Both the position numbers and the translations under genes were made by a program. The notes under the pieces were generated by a model. That model did not search any database. It saw only the letters and a list, made by a program, of their open reading frames with translations, and was not told where the DNA came from. From Branchiostoma floridae (lineage: Eukaryota; Chordata; Leptocardii; Amphioxiformes; Branchiostomatidae): a DNA stretch of 60,000 bases. The DNA is taken from contig NC_049980.1 of assembly GCF_000003815.2 (NCBI RefSeq), positions 19,947,743 to 20,007,742 of the forward strand. The letters run 5' to 3'. Shown here piece after piece: positions 12,335-27,200 of the stretch. Each line of letters begins with the position of its first letter. Positions within the stretch are counted from its first letter, which is position 1.

Positions 12335-15206
12335 TTACTCTTAGAGTAATGTTTGTTTAATGTCCATTTGGTGATGATGTTGTTGTCTTTCTCTAACTCC
12401 AAGACCTAGGAATAAAGGTTGTAGAGATAAAGTTGTACATCTAGCATACAGCTAGTTAAGAGAGATCAATATGTCACACCAATCATGTCATGAATTACTT
12501 TTGTCTTTTTTTTTTTCTTGCTTAACCTGTTTTGGCACTTAGTATAGAATACTGTGTCAGCTGGTGTTTTACACCAGAAGGTGGTTGTCTCAGCTATTTG
12601 GATACAGATACAGATCAAAGAAGTAGATTAACAGTGGCAACAGGTTTGACCCCCATTCAGTATTCCAGTGGGGTATTTTGAGCATGTAACAATGGACTTA
12701 AGATATATGGTTTGGATGTGTCAGTATATGTCTGTGTTCTCGATTTTTGTGTTTACCCTCACAGAAAACTTGAACATTGGCATGTTTTATTGAGGCTGTA
12801 TTATATTCTGACCCATAAACAATACAGTCATAGCCATTTGTTAACCTCTGACCCCAATAGGTAAATCCATAATAGCATTAATACATTGTAACAATGTTAT
12901 ATGTCATGTCCTTGGCCTTACTCATGGAGGTATACAACATGTGTTGCATTATACATATAGTGTCAGATCCTGCAGGTCAAGAGACTGTACATATGGAGAT
13001 TTGATAAAGGGTCAAGTCTGATTATTTTGTATCATACACATGTTGAATATCCAAAAGGAGTCTGGCAAAGTGCTGTAGAGATCTGGCATAAATGTTAACC
13101 TGCGCTAAATGATTGAAGATGTGTTCTGTATTTCGGCTGGGTGTCAGGTGGTTTAACATGTTTGCATTCTTGATAGGTTCTTTGTTGTTTACTCTTTGCT
13201 CAAAGTCCATAATTAGTACATGATTAATTTTGAACTAAAAGTTAAACATTACACTTTGTACAAATGCTTCTAACCATTTACAACTTATACCTATTTTACT
13301 GTTACATTACTTAATGTAACATTGATTTTTTGTAAAAAAACTGCCACTTAACAGATCATGATTATGGACACTATGCTAAATAGGTACATATTATTCAAAC
13401 TTACCAGCCGTTGCATTGGAAGAAGGTAACTATGTTTCTCAGTGCCTCTACCCACATGTTTTGACTTCCAAGCAATTGCCTCCTTAAAAATGGAGGTGTG
13501 GTGGCCGGTAGGTAGTTCTAGGTGTGTTTCTGATTTCGGATATTTGCTGTTATCAGCATATTTTCTGAACCTGTCAATAGCTTGTATATAAATGACATTT
13601 GCTATATGGGTAGATGTCAGAAAGTCAAAGGTCAAGATCAAATCCCCCCTGAAGAACATATTATGCTAATTACAGTTTTATTTGTATAATGAATAAGACA
13701 ATATGAAAGAGTAAATTTACAAAGGATCAAAATATTTTGTGGAGATATGAGGTTTCTGAACTCCTGCTTTAAAGACACACAGTCTTTTCCCATCTCAGCA
13801 GCCTGAACAAGTGTCCCAGTGGTGTGACACAGCCAGCAGTTGACCCAGCAATGATGTTTTTGCATAGTGCATTTGTAGGAGTTCCATAAAGGCACCCCTG
13901 ATTGAGCATATCCAACATAAGATTATATACACTATCAAAATTTCTCCTAGGCTATAGTTATTGGTGATTTTTTGTTTTAATTTTGTGCTTTAATTTATCA
14001 GACTTTCAAGAGTCTTTTTTAAGTTCCCCCATAAATCAAACTGAAGAAGCATCTCCAATACAAATATTGACTATTTATTAAGTTTTTTTTCTCAACAATG
14101 TAGCACAAGGGAGTTATCTTCCAATACCAAGTAATTATGCAATTCTACATTCAATTTAACGCTTGGCTTCATTTCTCTTCTACCATGTCTTTTTCATTAT
14201 TGATAAATCTTGGTAAGTTAGAAAAGGAGTCTAGGGAATAAAAGGTTGAAAGAGTTTGAACGCTTTATCTGTGATATATGTAGTATTACAAAGCATGTGA
14301 TACTTTGCACAGATAGATTGAGGCAGATAGCATTATTTGTCTCTTGGTAGTGATAACTAAATTTTGTCTAGATGGTCTTTTGTCAATATATGCAAACAGG
14401 CCACATGTGCAGGCGGTGAGATACTGGCATACATGTACGAGTAGTTGAGATTCCAGAAACTAAAATGACAGATTACACATAAGAAAATAAACAATTTGAA
14501 CATTGCAAATTTTAGAATGAATTTCTTGGAACATGTTGCTGTGAATAAGGCCACACCAATTGAATTCTTGGGCTCATTGACATATTTATGTAAAAATTCA
14601 GGAAATGAGCATTATAATTATGTGAAAATATGGCATGGAGAACAACTTACTACTGACTACATTTACTGTGCAAGCCCAGGTATAGAGTTTTCTGTTAGAC
14701 TTTGTTGTCATGTTGAATTGTTGTTGATAATGGTAGTCCTTTGTTCTTGACTGTTGTTGATGTATGAATTTTAAACCTTGCTTTTTTTGTAAGTGTGTAA
14801 ACCAACAAATGGACTTAATCAGGCCTAAATATCTCTACATAAAAGATATAGATAGAAATTACAAGGTAAGGTTGTCTTCTATGCTGTATTCTTGACTATC
14901 CTTTGATACAAAACTCCTTGTTGGCCTTAATAATTGTAGGTATCAGTAAAATGTACCAATCTATCCTTAAATTGATAGAACTAATTAGAGAGAATCGACC
15001 ACACCTTGACACACCCTATTTAATGACTGTATTACCCATTGTACTAATAAGTGCTTAACCAGCTTTGCTGCCCCCACTTTTGAGTGGCTGGGAGGAAGCC
15101 ACTGCATCTAGGCAACCATGGACATCAATTATTAATATGTATCAGCCAATTTGTACAATGAGACTTCAGAGTTATCATTGTATTCATGCATTGTTCCTTC
15201 CCACAG
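12335..15206. other. Region upstream of the ATP8B start exon, nothing recognised
   Basis: AT-rich sequence with no supported gene. It is probably partly intronic, because the start-codon exon of ATP8B begins at a splice acceptor (AG at 15205-15206) and so an upstream untranslated exon must exist. Confidence 0.4.
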
Positions 15207-15238
15207 ACCTGAGAAGATCATAACAGCAAAGGAGAAAG

Positions 15239-15278
15239 ATGAAGGACTGCCTTAACTGTTTCCGCAAAAAGGAAGAAG
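15239..15278 (+). CDS. ATP8B: ATP8B exon 1 (start codon; residues 1-13)
   Basis: Encodes [13 protein letters not shown] plus one base. The exon begins at the acceptor before 15207, so 15207-15238 is 5' UTR; TAA at 15221-15223 is in frame and closes upstream coding. Donor GTATGT at 15279. Confidence 0.85.
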
Positions 15279-18200
15279 GTATGTTATCTGTTTTGTCATC
15301 AAAGAAGTATCTAAATCTGTATTACTCGGCTCAGTCTACAGTGAAGGTCTGTTTGCTTCATTTTTTTGGGGGCAAGCATTTTTGTCCAATTTTCTTTTAT
15401 GCATAGGCCTGTAAGGTCACATTTCTGAGCCTTCTTTATTTGTGCTAAATCTAGAGAAACCACAACAAAAAAATTTTAGGTGTCATCTCTATAAAATACA
15501 GCAAGTTGCAGTGGATATGAAGAAGCTGCATTCAACCATTTTAGAATGTATCATCACAGATCAGTCTGTTGTTTAGATAAATGCAACAAAGTCCAGTGCA
15601 AAATTGCCAGAGATTCCTTGTGACATCACTGAAAACATTTATGAAAATGTTATAGATGCTATACTGACTTGTACTGCTAGCCCACACAATTGCCCAAAGA
15701 TCACAAAACAGAGAATGTCATGCCATTGAATTTTGATTGTAGACTTCTACCTTTTACCTTGCTGCCATGTGTGCTTTTTTTGAATGTAGGAATGTTGTGC
15801 CTCCCATATTACCACAATAGATAGTTAAAGTGGCAGTGAGTCGAGTGACCCATAAAAAATTTGTAAAGACACATTTTAAGGATCTCTATGTGGGTGTAGG
15901 AATGTCATAATTCTCTTATCTGTTGTCATCACAAATCAATGGGTAATTGAAGACAGTGTATTTTTGACATTTGATACCCACACAACAGGTGTGTTGTCAA
16001 AATTTTTGTGTCAAAACAGCATCAATCATAAAGAACGCTGTACACTTAGTCTAGTAATGTCTAGCAATATATGAATGAAAGGAAAGGGTAGAAATCTACT
16101 CAACCAAAATTTTACCATCTGCAAGTTTCACAATCACTGGATAAAAACTAAAGATATGTCACTGGTTTGAGATGACTAATAGAATGAGCAGGGCATGAGA
16201 ATAGAATTTGACAGTTTCATATATCAAAATGCTCCTGGAATCATTGTTGAACGTAAACAAAACCCAGTAGTGTGCGGTGATGTGAGTTGGTCCTTTGTGT
16301 GCGTTAATGATCGCATGTCGTGATGTTTCATTCCAGAGGTGGAGAGAAAGATTAGGACAAATGACTTGGAGTACAACAAGCAGTTCGGATATGCGGTAAG
16401 ATTATTGCCCTTTCTTGTCTTACTCAGTTTCTTTCAGGCAACTTGTGCTCTAGACAAACTTAGTGACTGTCAGTATATAAACTTTTAGACATGAACTGAT
16501 CACCAAGTCTTGGTAAGTGACCGTGTGCCTAATTGAACTCAGGAACTAAAGATGTTATAATTCAAAATCTAAGGTGATATTAGCAGAATCAGCTGGTAAC
16601 TTAAAGGAATTTTGCTTCCAACTTTGTCTGAAATATATCTGAAATATCATGTTCAACTTTGTCTCCAATGTATTGATCTACATTGATTATCATATGGTGT
16701 TAAAGAGATTTACTGGTAACTATCCTGTGTGAAAACTTTTATTACTATGAAAATACATATTGATATGCAGGTTTTAAGATGTTATTTTATGATTTTTACA
16801 CTGGATTGTCTTAATACATTCAATTTGGTACTAACGAGCTATGATTTGTTTTCCAGAGTAACTACATCAGCACATCAAAATACAATGTTTTCACCTTTCT
16901 GCCCATCAACCTGTTTGAGCAGCTGCAAAGGGTGGCAAATGCTTACTTCGTGATCTTGCTCATTTTGCAGGTAAGTAAATTACCTGAACTGGGTTCAGAA
17001 GTAGAAAGATGGCAGTGATTTATGTTTGTTTGGATTCAATTTTGCAGAAAGAGGGGAAGGTACAAATGTATACATTTTAACATACACCGCAATGCAATGT
17101 AAGACAGCACATTTTCACATATTAAGATACATGTATATAGGTGTACCACAAAAACCACATATTGTCAATTATTTCAGAATTTACAGTACATCGTTATGCT
17201 TTTTAAATCAACTGTACATAATCATTTTTCTATCTGGGTGCCAAAGGTATGTAGTATAGATTGTGAGAGTATGGAATGCAGGTGATGTGATCTTTCTCTT
17301 CAAAGTAAAAACTCAGCAAGAGGTAAAAATGGAAACAAAATGCTGGTAGGAAAACTAGCATCTGACTATAGATTATTACTCCCTGAAACTGTATGTAGTG
17401 AGTTGTACAGACTATCCTCTGTGACTCTATTTATATGTGTCTTTTTCATCTTACTGACTTTTATGTACAAGAATCAACAAATGAACTTGGTTTGGCTTTA
17501 CCAGAATACTCTGACAGACAAATTATCCATGCCACATTGCCAGTGTGTATATAAGGGGGGCCTAGGCAAGAAATTTATGACATTGTTACCATGTTACAAC
17601 TGTCATCAATTAGTGTAGATACCAGCCATACATGTAACAAGGTTATACACGAGTTTTGTGGAGTTGTCCGCAGGGAAATTGTCTAAAAGCGTGTCATAAC
17701 TCAGTCCTGTTGGCAAGTGAGGACTTTGTAACAAGTTTTGTGTTGGACTGTAGGGCCCAAATGTTCTGTACATTAGCATACACTATAATCTTTGTCAGCA
17801 AAGACAAGCCAGTAGAATGTCCATGTTTAGGGGAGCTTCAGGCTGTAATCAGGCATGTAGTAGTAGAGGTAACCTGTTGTTCTTGGTTTGGAAATGTGAG
17901 CTGTGGCTAGAAAAGTTTGCACTACTAGCTACCAAAATGGCATAGCATTTCATGTTAGCCTAAGGTTAGTTGCTTTATGGTTTACCTTTAACAAGCAACC
18001 TATAGCTGTTGTTAGTGAAATGCTGCTTCAAAAGGAGTTTCATCTTTCCAGTGAAATTTTCCTTCCTATTACTGTAATGGAGGAAGTGGATTTTGCAGTT
18101 AACTTTTTGGCACTCTGGCTAGAATCCAGAATTGAACTTGAAGTGAAATATTGCAAAATGGTGCCAGAAGCACACTGTTAGCTTCTGGTGATTGTGCAAA

Positions 18201-21200
18201 TTGAAGTTCTTCAATTTGCTTATTGAAGACCTGGACTTCATGCTGCTTGTTTTGCCAATCTGTGCTGGTGTAGACCAGCTCAGTATATCTGTAGCTCACA
18301 GTCAAACCAGTGAAGAAAACATACAGAGTTTCAAAATTACTTGTAAAGTAGTAATAAATGCATTTAATTTTGCAATAATTTTCATGTTATTTCAAGCTGT
18401 AACAATTTTTGTACACGTAGTATACTAGAATTCCAAAATACATATTCATGGTGTTATGAACTTGTGATGAACTTGTGATGAGGGGTCACTGCAAACACAA
18501 AAAAGTTGAAGACTTACAGTATGCTAAACCAGAGGATTGACATGGAACTGCAGTATGGTAAAGTTCTGTACATACAGTTTCAGGATGTATGTACTGGCAG
18601 AGTCAGGTTTTCCTCCTAGCGCTCTGTTTTTATCTTGTACCCCTTCTGAAATTATGAAAATGTTAGAGAAACAAAGCACTAAGTTGTAGTTGCCATGCCT
18701 CTTGAATTATACATACCCATGTGTTGAACTGCAAAAGTGCAATGCCTGTCATTTTAGGCAGATAGTATATGCACTATACAATCATACTAAAAGCATTTCT
18801 GTAGAAAACTAGATTAGCAGGCAGGCTTAGCAAAATTCTTTTGTTGAGTCTTTGTTGTATTGTATGTGGGATCAAATGTCAGACTCCTTTCCCCCTGTAA
18901 TTAAGTCCCCTGGATCTCTAATGAATGTACAGTATGCTGATATGAATTTGACATTTTATATTGTAAGATAATATCTTACGTGACATTTAATCACCGGAGT
19001 TTTGTGCAGTCACTATTTATGTTGTCATGGTATTCATCTGTAGGCACCATTAGGTGGCTAACTTCTGCTTTTATATTATATAGATGCAATTAAGTAGGTA
19101 TTTAGCCAACTGTTCAGACTATAGAATTATATACTTCACTGCAAGGAAATTACAGTATTTTCATCATCAAAAGACATGAGGCTAGCACAGGAGATTGCTT
19201 GGTATCCAGTTGATACTTGAAGAAAGGACAACTATTCCAAGAGGAAGCATAAACAGATATACATTGTATACTTTAATTGTATATCAACAACATATATCAT
19301 AAAATGCTTTCTTTCAGGTCATACCAGCGATCTCGTCCTTAACACCAGTTACTACTGCAGTCCCATTGGTCATTGTGTTATCAATCACAGCTCTCAAAGA
19401 TTTAGTGGATGATGTTGTAAGTACAAAGTTTAATGCCCTAATCTACTGTATGGAGATCTGTTTAACTTAGCTCTGGGCAACATTTAGTACGTCCCTGTCA
19501 TATTCATTGGATGATACTGGCCAGTTACGTAAAGTGAAAACAATGCCAGCATCTTGTCTGAATCAGTGATCATAATTGGTATAAATTCATGTCCATGATT
19601 AATATTTTGACTGTTTTCTGATGCATACAAGTCATGATACTAAAAATATGGAATTGCAAACATGGTGCTTATTTCAATGTACAGTATTGTCTCTGACAAT
19701 ATGTATCATAAATTCCTAATTCACATTATAAGCCATTTGCCATTTATCAATTTCTTTTGTTGTAGTATTTTCAGCAAGGCTATGATAAAACTTACCATTG
19801 CGAAGGTTTTATGACAACTTCTTTTGTCACAAGACAGTTGTATAACACGCCCATTCTGTCCCAAACCAACTTGTTTTTTTATCATAATATTATGAAAATC
19901 TATGAAACTAAGAGAACTTTGCTCTCAAATTTCTTTGCAGAGACGTCACCAAAGTGACAACTTAGTAAACAATAGGAAGTCCCAAGTCCTCCGGAATGGC
20001 ACGTAAGTAATTTAGCTGTTTTAAGAGTATACATTGTCTTTTTTGTCTCATCATATGTATCAAACCTTCCCCTGTCTAAAATACTAGTTACTGTAGTCCT
20101 CAAGTAATAATTAAGATCCACTAAATATGCTTAGTAATGTTCAGTATAATGTAGAGTCATTACAGTTTTTTTTGTTCAGATTCATCCATATTATATTACA
20201 TGGCATGTTATACCTTACCTTGTCTTTAGGCTCAGGGAAGAAAACTGGATGAATGTACAAGTTGGAGATGTAATTCGCATGGAGAGTGACGCCTTTGTCG
20301 CGGTAAGAAATCATGGACTCTGGGCACAGAGCTGTAACATTTTTTGGACTGTAAATATCTGATCACTCAGCTTTAACTTCATCATTTATATAATAGTAGG
20401 AGACGTTCCCAAAGGGGTGCACTTTATACTGGTTCTGGAAGAGGGTGCTTTAAATGTTTAGTAATTCATTTGTAACCGGGCAGACATAGAACTTTTGGAG
20501 ACTATCCGATAGGGCTTGCAAGTTTTAGTCTGCATGATCTTTGGCATCAAGAAATGTTATTCAATCAACACATTGAACAAGTGGATGATCTCATACCTCC
20601 TGAGATATCCAGGAGTTTCTGTGACTCTAATGCCACAGCCCTACCCATCACAGATGTAAGTGATCTTCCTCTATTAAGGGATCATTCATTGGGATGACTG
20701 AATAGCTTTCCATGGAGTATATCACATACTTTCAGGAAGGAGGTGTCTTTCTGTAATTCTGCAGTTCTAGAAAATACTGCTAGGGGCCAAAAATTGCCAT
20801 TGGACAAATTGCCATTGCCATTCCACAAACTGCCCACATACTGAAATTCAAATCTATCAGATCTAGAGTTATAGGTATGAAGACACAGCCAAAAACGGAA
20901 CAGTTGAACCCTCTTCTCGGAGGTAAGAAATTAAAGTAAAACAAAAGGCATTATCCTGAACGGAGGCAAGTATGGTGATGAAAAAGATGGCATGATCATG
21001 ATGGCCATAATTCTGTTTCCATGGTATTCCTTTTTACATGTAATATCAAACAAAAATTTCAGGCTTGCTATAATATATCACAGTTTTTACCACTTCTTTG
21101 AAAGGTTTCTCCAATTATACTGTATTGAACAGGTTTATTGTTATACTTTTGGGAAATCCCGCTAGTGTGTCAGGTCTCATCAATCAATACAACAGGTCAG

Positions 21201-24200
21201 CACTCCTCTAATTGATATTGATTGATGAGAAATGGTCAGTTACGTGTTATATTCACCATGCTTGATTTCATGGATATTTTTGTAAGATTCGATATATTGT
21301 ATCTATTAAAATGAGGGAAATCGATTTCACACTGTGCTGTTTTTATTACATGTGCATCATAGCTTGATTAGATTGTCTTAACCAATTAGTATTCAGACTA
21401 TTGAAATATTTTAGGCCCCGTCATATATTTTTCACTGAAACATGAGATTTTTCTTGTCAAATTCTTTGTACAGCAAAGAGTCAATTGTTTTCAAAAAACA
21501 AAACATACAATGTAGTGTAACACAATTGTTGTGGACTTTTGGTGTTAAGATTGAAGCTTGATTCTGACTAAATCAATGAATAGCAACATCTGCACTGTAT
21601 CTATAAATTTAGGAAAAATGCATCAAAATACTCAAATTTACATATTTCTTAGCATTGTAGACAATGTGCCCATGCTGTGTATTTCACATCTGTGTTGCTG
21701 CGTTTTGTTGTGTCCATTGTATTTCACTATTAAGTCCAACCCTGACTTGTGGTATTTTGTACCCTTTGCCACAGGCTGACCTCTTGCTGCTATCCACGTC
21801 TGAACCTCATGGCCTTTGTTACATCGAAACAGCAGAGCTTGATGGGTAAATAATCTTACCTTACAATTTAAGTTACATCTTCTAAATGTATTTATCATCA
21901 TTTACCGTTGTGAGGAGCCAGAATTTTATATAAATTATATCTATTAAGTTATGTATAAATAATGTCTGTCAGATCCCCTGAGAATATGTCAGCTTAGTTG
22001 CAGACTACTGTGTGTATCTGTGCAAATTAGATACCTTAGTTGCTACTTTTTTGCCATATTGAAAACTTTTGATTGCAAAGTATACTTCATATAAATGTTA
22101 TCTTAATTCATCATCATAGGTCGGCTGCTGTGCAGTCGGTCACAAGTATAAATTATAAATCATAATTATAAATGGGATATTCAGTATTTGCAAGCAAATG
22201 CAGGTTTATTAAATACTTTGTACATGTAGGAAAGATACCCAGACACTTTCAAATTGTGATATGATGAGCTTCTAAGATAAAACTTAAGGATGGCTTTGGA
22301 AAAGGGATAACTAAAAGACTGATGTATAATGTCATAGGGTTAAGTGGAGTTGTGTGTTTTCAGGGAGACCAACTTGAAGTGTAGACAGGCTCTGGTGGAA
22401 ACAGCTGAGTTGGGAGATGACATCCACAGCCTTGGACAGTTTAATGGTGAGAAATAAGTTTATGATCTTGTGTGCATGCATCTTTACATGCAAAATTCTG
22501 GTATTATGATTGAATTTGTTTCCCAGTCATTATATCTATGGTTTGTAAACTTTGTCCCCTAAAAAAACAGTATAACTCTAACTGCTAGTACATTTGTCTT
22601 GCTACTGCAGCTGCACACCCAAATCTTCAAAGATGATTTCAGATAATGGCATCTCGTAGTAGGTTATGATAATTAATCTTTTACTTGTGTTTTCAATCCT
22701 GTTGCAGGACACATCACATGTGAACCTCCAAACAACAAGCTTGACAAGTTTGAGGGAACTCTGGAGTGGAACGGGGAGAAGTTTTCACTCTGCAATGACC
22801 AGATCATGCTGCGCGGCTGCGTTCTGCGCAACACCCAGTGGTGCTACGGGGTGGTCGTGTTCGCCGGGCAGGACACCAAGCTGATGATGAACAGCGGCCA
22901 GTCCAGGTTCAAAAGAACACACATCGACCAGCTGATGAATGTCATTGTTCTCTGGGTAAGGAGTTAGTTGCACTTCAGAAGCATTTTGGTTCTGGTGGCA
23001 GCTGCACCAAGAAACAAGAATCTTTATCAAGACCATGGATACATAAACAACCATAATAGTGTACATGAAAGAGCCCTTTTCTAGCAAATCGTAGTCACAT
23101 TAAAACCTGCCACTGAGGGGACCAATGAAATCTGGTTTTATGCGGACATGTGGTTACTAAAGACAGGGTTCTTATGCGTGTGTCAATGGGTAAAAATTAT
23201 GCGAATGACCACCAAAATGTGGTAACATTGGCCAAGTGGTCCTTGTTCAGAGGAGGTAATTTATACAGGTTTGCTTTTGGTAACAAATTGTGTAATAGAC
23301 CTTCAAATTAGCAGAAAATGCACACTGTACAAAGTTTTCGATTGAATACACATCGCATTTTTGTTCTCTTTTACAGATCTTTGGCTTCCTTGTGTGCATG
23401 GCACTCATATGTGCTATAGCATGTGGGGTTTGGGAATCATATGTTGGGCAGGTGAGTGTTTATTGGCAGCAAGAGCATTCAATACTTGATCAATCAATTC
23501 TCAAAATGTTAGAGGATTCTGAACCAATGGTACACTTGCCCGTGGCCTAGGCTAACTCCAGTCCATCATTTGTATAATGTATACCGTATTTGTTTTTGTA
23601 TGTACATATATCTGTATATATACATTTTGTTAGTCGTATCATTATGCATTTGTATTATGATGATGATGTATTATTTTTAACTGGACAGAAACCATGAAAA
23701 GGATGTACATTATTTTGTATCCTCTTTTTCTATTCTGTTTGCTGTGTTGTGTTGTGAAAAAGCTGAACTAAAGAAACGAAAACACACTGCCAATGCATGA
23801 CATTAGCATTGTTGTATGTAGAAATACAGTGTACTAGAATGTACATCATTTACTTACTACTTACTACTGTTTTCTAGCTCCCTGAAATTTATAGGTTTAT
23901 ATATGGCAAAATTTAATTACAAGCCATGTATAGTTAAGACAAAGCCATTGCCATGGAATTGTGTTACTTTATTTCACTCAATAATATGTAGATGAGTGAT
24001 GTTTGAATGAAAATGCTGCTGTTATCACAACTTAGTATTTTACCAGTATCCTTGTTACAATTTTACAAGATCCCTTTATCATATATGTAACACTCCACCT
24101 GCAGTGCATATTTAGGCAGTAAGGGGGCACTTCTGACTGGATCATGGGCATCACCATAATACCTTGAGTCTCCGGTAACATGTTCCTCTCTTCTGCAGTA

Positions 24201-27200
24201 CTTTAGAGCTTACCTGCCATGGGAGGTGTTTACAAACAACCCTGCTGAAATTGCAGCCTTAGTGTTCCTGTCCTACATTATCATCCTCAACACTGTGGTG
24301 CCCATCTCTTTATATGTCAGGTAAGGACAATTGATAGTTTGAAATGTCAACCAGACTAGTATGTTTGTGGCTCCTGTGGTAGCATTTTGCTCTATCACAG
24401 AACACCTGTTTTTCCCAGTTTCCTCCATTGATTTCCTCAAGAAATATAGAAACAAAAAATCCAGCTGTTCTGGCCTCATGCTATAGGTGTTTCCTGAGGA
24501 TGATGTATAATGTTAGATTTGTTTCTGATAATGTATAAGCTGTGGTGTGATGTAGGTCAATCAGCATATATTCCCCTTTGCAGTGTTGAAATCATTCGGA
24601 TGGGCCATAGCCTCTTCATCAACTGGGACAGCAAAATGTACTACGCTCCCAAACACACCCCAGCCAAGGCACGTACCACTACACTGAATGAGGAGCTGGG
24701 GCAAATTGAGTACGTCTTTTCCGACAAGACTGGGACGCTAACTCAGAACATCATGGCCTTCAACAAGTGTTCCATCAATGGGAAACTATACGGTGAGATT
24801 GTAATTAACATCTACTTAATATCGTACTGATTCTTTCTTTGTTTGTACATGTATTGATGTCTGTGTGAGTGTGTGGTTTGTGTTCATGAGGGTGTATACT
24901 GCAGTTTCTATATGTCCTGCAAGAGGAAGCAGTGATGTTTCTGTCTTTGCTATCTCTGATTTTATGATACAGACCCTGAGGCAAAGTTTAGTATTAAAGT
25001 TTGGCTGGAAAACCACATAATTGTAATCTTCAAGTAGACATTGGGTTTCCCTTGCATGTATCTTGCAGTGATTTGAATATCTTTCTTGAGATGCACATTT
25101 TTTTCTGCTCGCCTCTTGCTACAGAATAGTAGGAAAAGACAGAATGCCATAAGTTAAACATGACCACAACTGTCGGATCTGCTTGGAGATTGACACAACT
25201 ATTTATTATTATGGACCTCGGGTGAAGGTTTTGAAAGATTTAGTTATGATAAATGTGCCCTGGCCATACATATTATCAGTAGCAAGTGGTAACAAATGCA
25301 TGCTAAGGTCAATCGTCATTTTATGTAGCTCTTCAAATGATGTGTAATGGCAAAATGTAACCATGCAAGAAATAAAATTTACATACATCTTATAACACTT
25401 CTGCACTTGCAACTTGTTCAAATGTTTTGTTGTCATCGTTTGTAGTGACCCCTCTGTGCAAGTGGTTGTGAGAATTTATAGTATTATTTCGAAATCAATG
25501 TATAGACAAGAATCGTAAAGGTTAGAATCTTGGGCCCTGTAATTTGTCTTGTAATTTGTGATTTCCTTTCTTATTGTAGGAGACGTGTATGACAAGGATG
25601 GCAACCCCATGGACATAACAGAGGTACAGTTTGTACATGTCTGTATCATCTAGAAATCTCAGAATGTAGTTTTACATTTAAGTATTTCAATAAGAAGTTA
25701 TGAAGTGGGAAGTAGTGTTATTTTTACATGACCTCAATATTCTTACTGTCAGCATTACATGGCTGTTTATTTGTCCTCACCAGATAGTGTAGTGAAGTAT
25801 GTAATGCTACTTTAAAAGGTAGACATTCCACCTAGTACAATCTCATAAATAAAAGATACCACTACTGGTCTTCCTGATAGTACAGTAGTGCTTCTTTGTA
25901 AGGTTCACTTGTATTTCAATACATTATATATGTCTTGATAGTAAAACTAATCAATAATTGATATTTACCTTGTAGTTGCATTACTCTGCTTGCATAATTC
26001 AAGAAATACATCAAGTACATGTGCATTGTCGGTAGCATTTTCTGGAGTTCATGCTTTATGCATAGGGAATGTCTTGTCAAACTTCTTTTAACCTTGCAAC
26101 TTTCAATGATAATGTACCACTTGACCTTGGTTGCTTCAGAGGTTTTTAGTGTTTTGCTAGGTGTGTTGTAATAAAGCTGTAAAACCTCACTTCTCCTTTG
26201 ATTTCTTTACAGTTCACCAAGAAAGTGGACTTCTCTGGGAATGTGTATTCTGATAAGAGCTTCACATTCTATGACCAGACTCTGTTGGATGACATCCAGA
26301 AAGGAGACGAAAATGTGACAAACTTTTTCCGCCTCCTGGCCCTCTGTCACACGGTTATGCCGGAAGAAAAGAATGGTAAGCTCTTTCATATACTGAATAA
26401 CAGCCTACCAAGCATGGGGCTTGAATTACCCTAGTAAGCCAGGGCCTGATTTACTAGTCCATTCTTCCTGTCTGGCTGTTGTTAATGATTAAGTTAACCA
26501 GAGGCAACATAATTGGTTGATAACTTAGCCATGAGAGGATCCGATTGGCTGAGAGCTGGCCAGAGCTTTAAAGGGTAGATTGCAAGTATGCCACATACAT
26601 AAAACATTGAATATGAATAGCCCCCTAGTAGTAGAAGACAAAGGGGATTTATCTATATGTCAATGAAGGTTGTAATAAGAGATGCCAAATGGCAGTCACT
26701 CAAGCAACTGGATATGATTTTGCAAATCGTCCAGATGTTTCCACTGTCTTTCATCAGTGACGCTGAGGAGATCTTGTTGAACAGCAGGTTTTATGTAACT
26801 ATGAATTGATATGTAAAGAAGATGAATACAAAATTTAGATAGTCCAATAGGAAACAAAGTAAAATGGGGTCTAGACAGGGTTGATGCAGATGAGTCAATT
26901 AGCTTATTATTTGAGTACAGGATGTTGTTTCTGCTCTGTCACTGACGGAAGATTCTATCTGATATGTTTGACTCTTTACAAAATCATATCCAGTTGCTTG
27001 AGTAACTACATTTTTTGTTGTACTATTTGGTATTTATCTCTGCCCGTTGTTGTAGCAACAATGACATGATTTATTTTGTTATAGTTTGATATGTACATGT
27101 GTAATCTTTGATCTTCAGGACTTCTTGAGTACCAGGCACAGTCACCAGATGAAGGAGCATTGGTGTCTGCAGCCAAAAACTTTGGCATTGTGTTCCTGGT

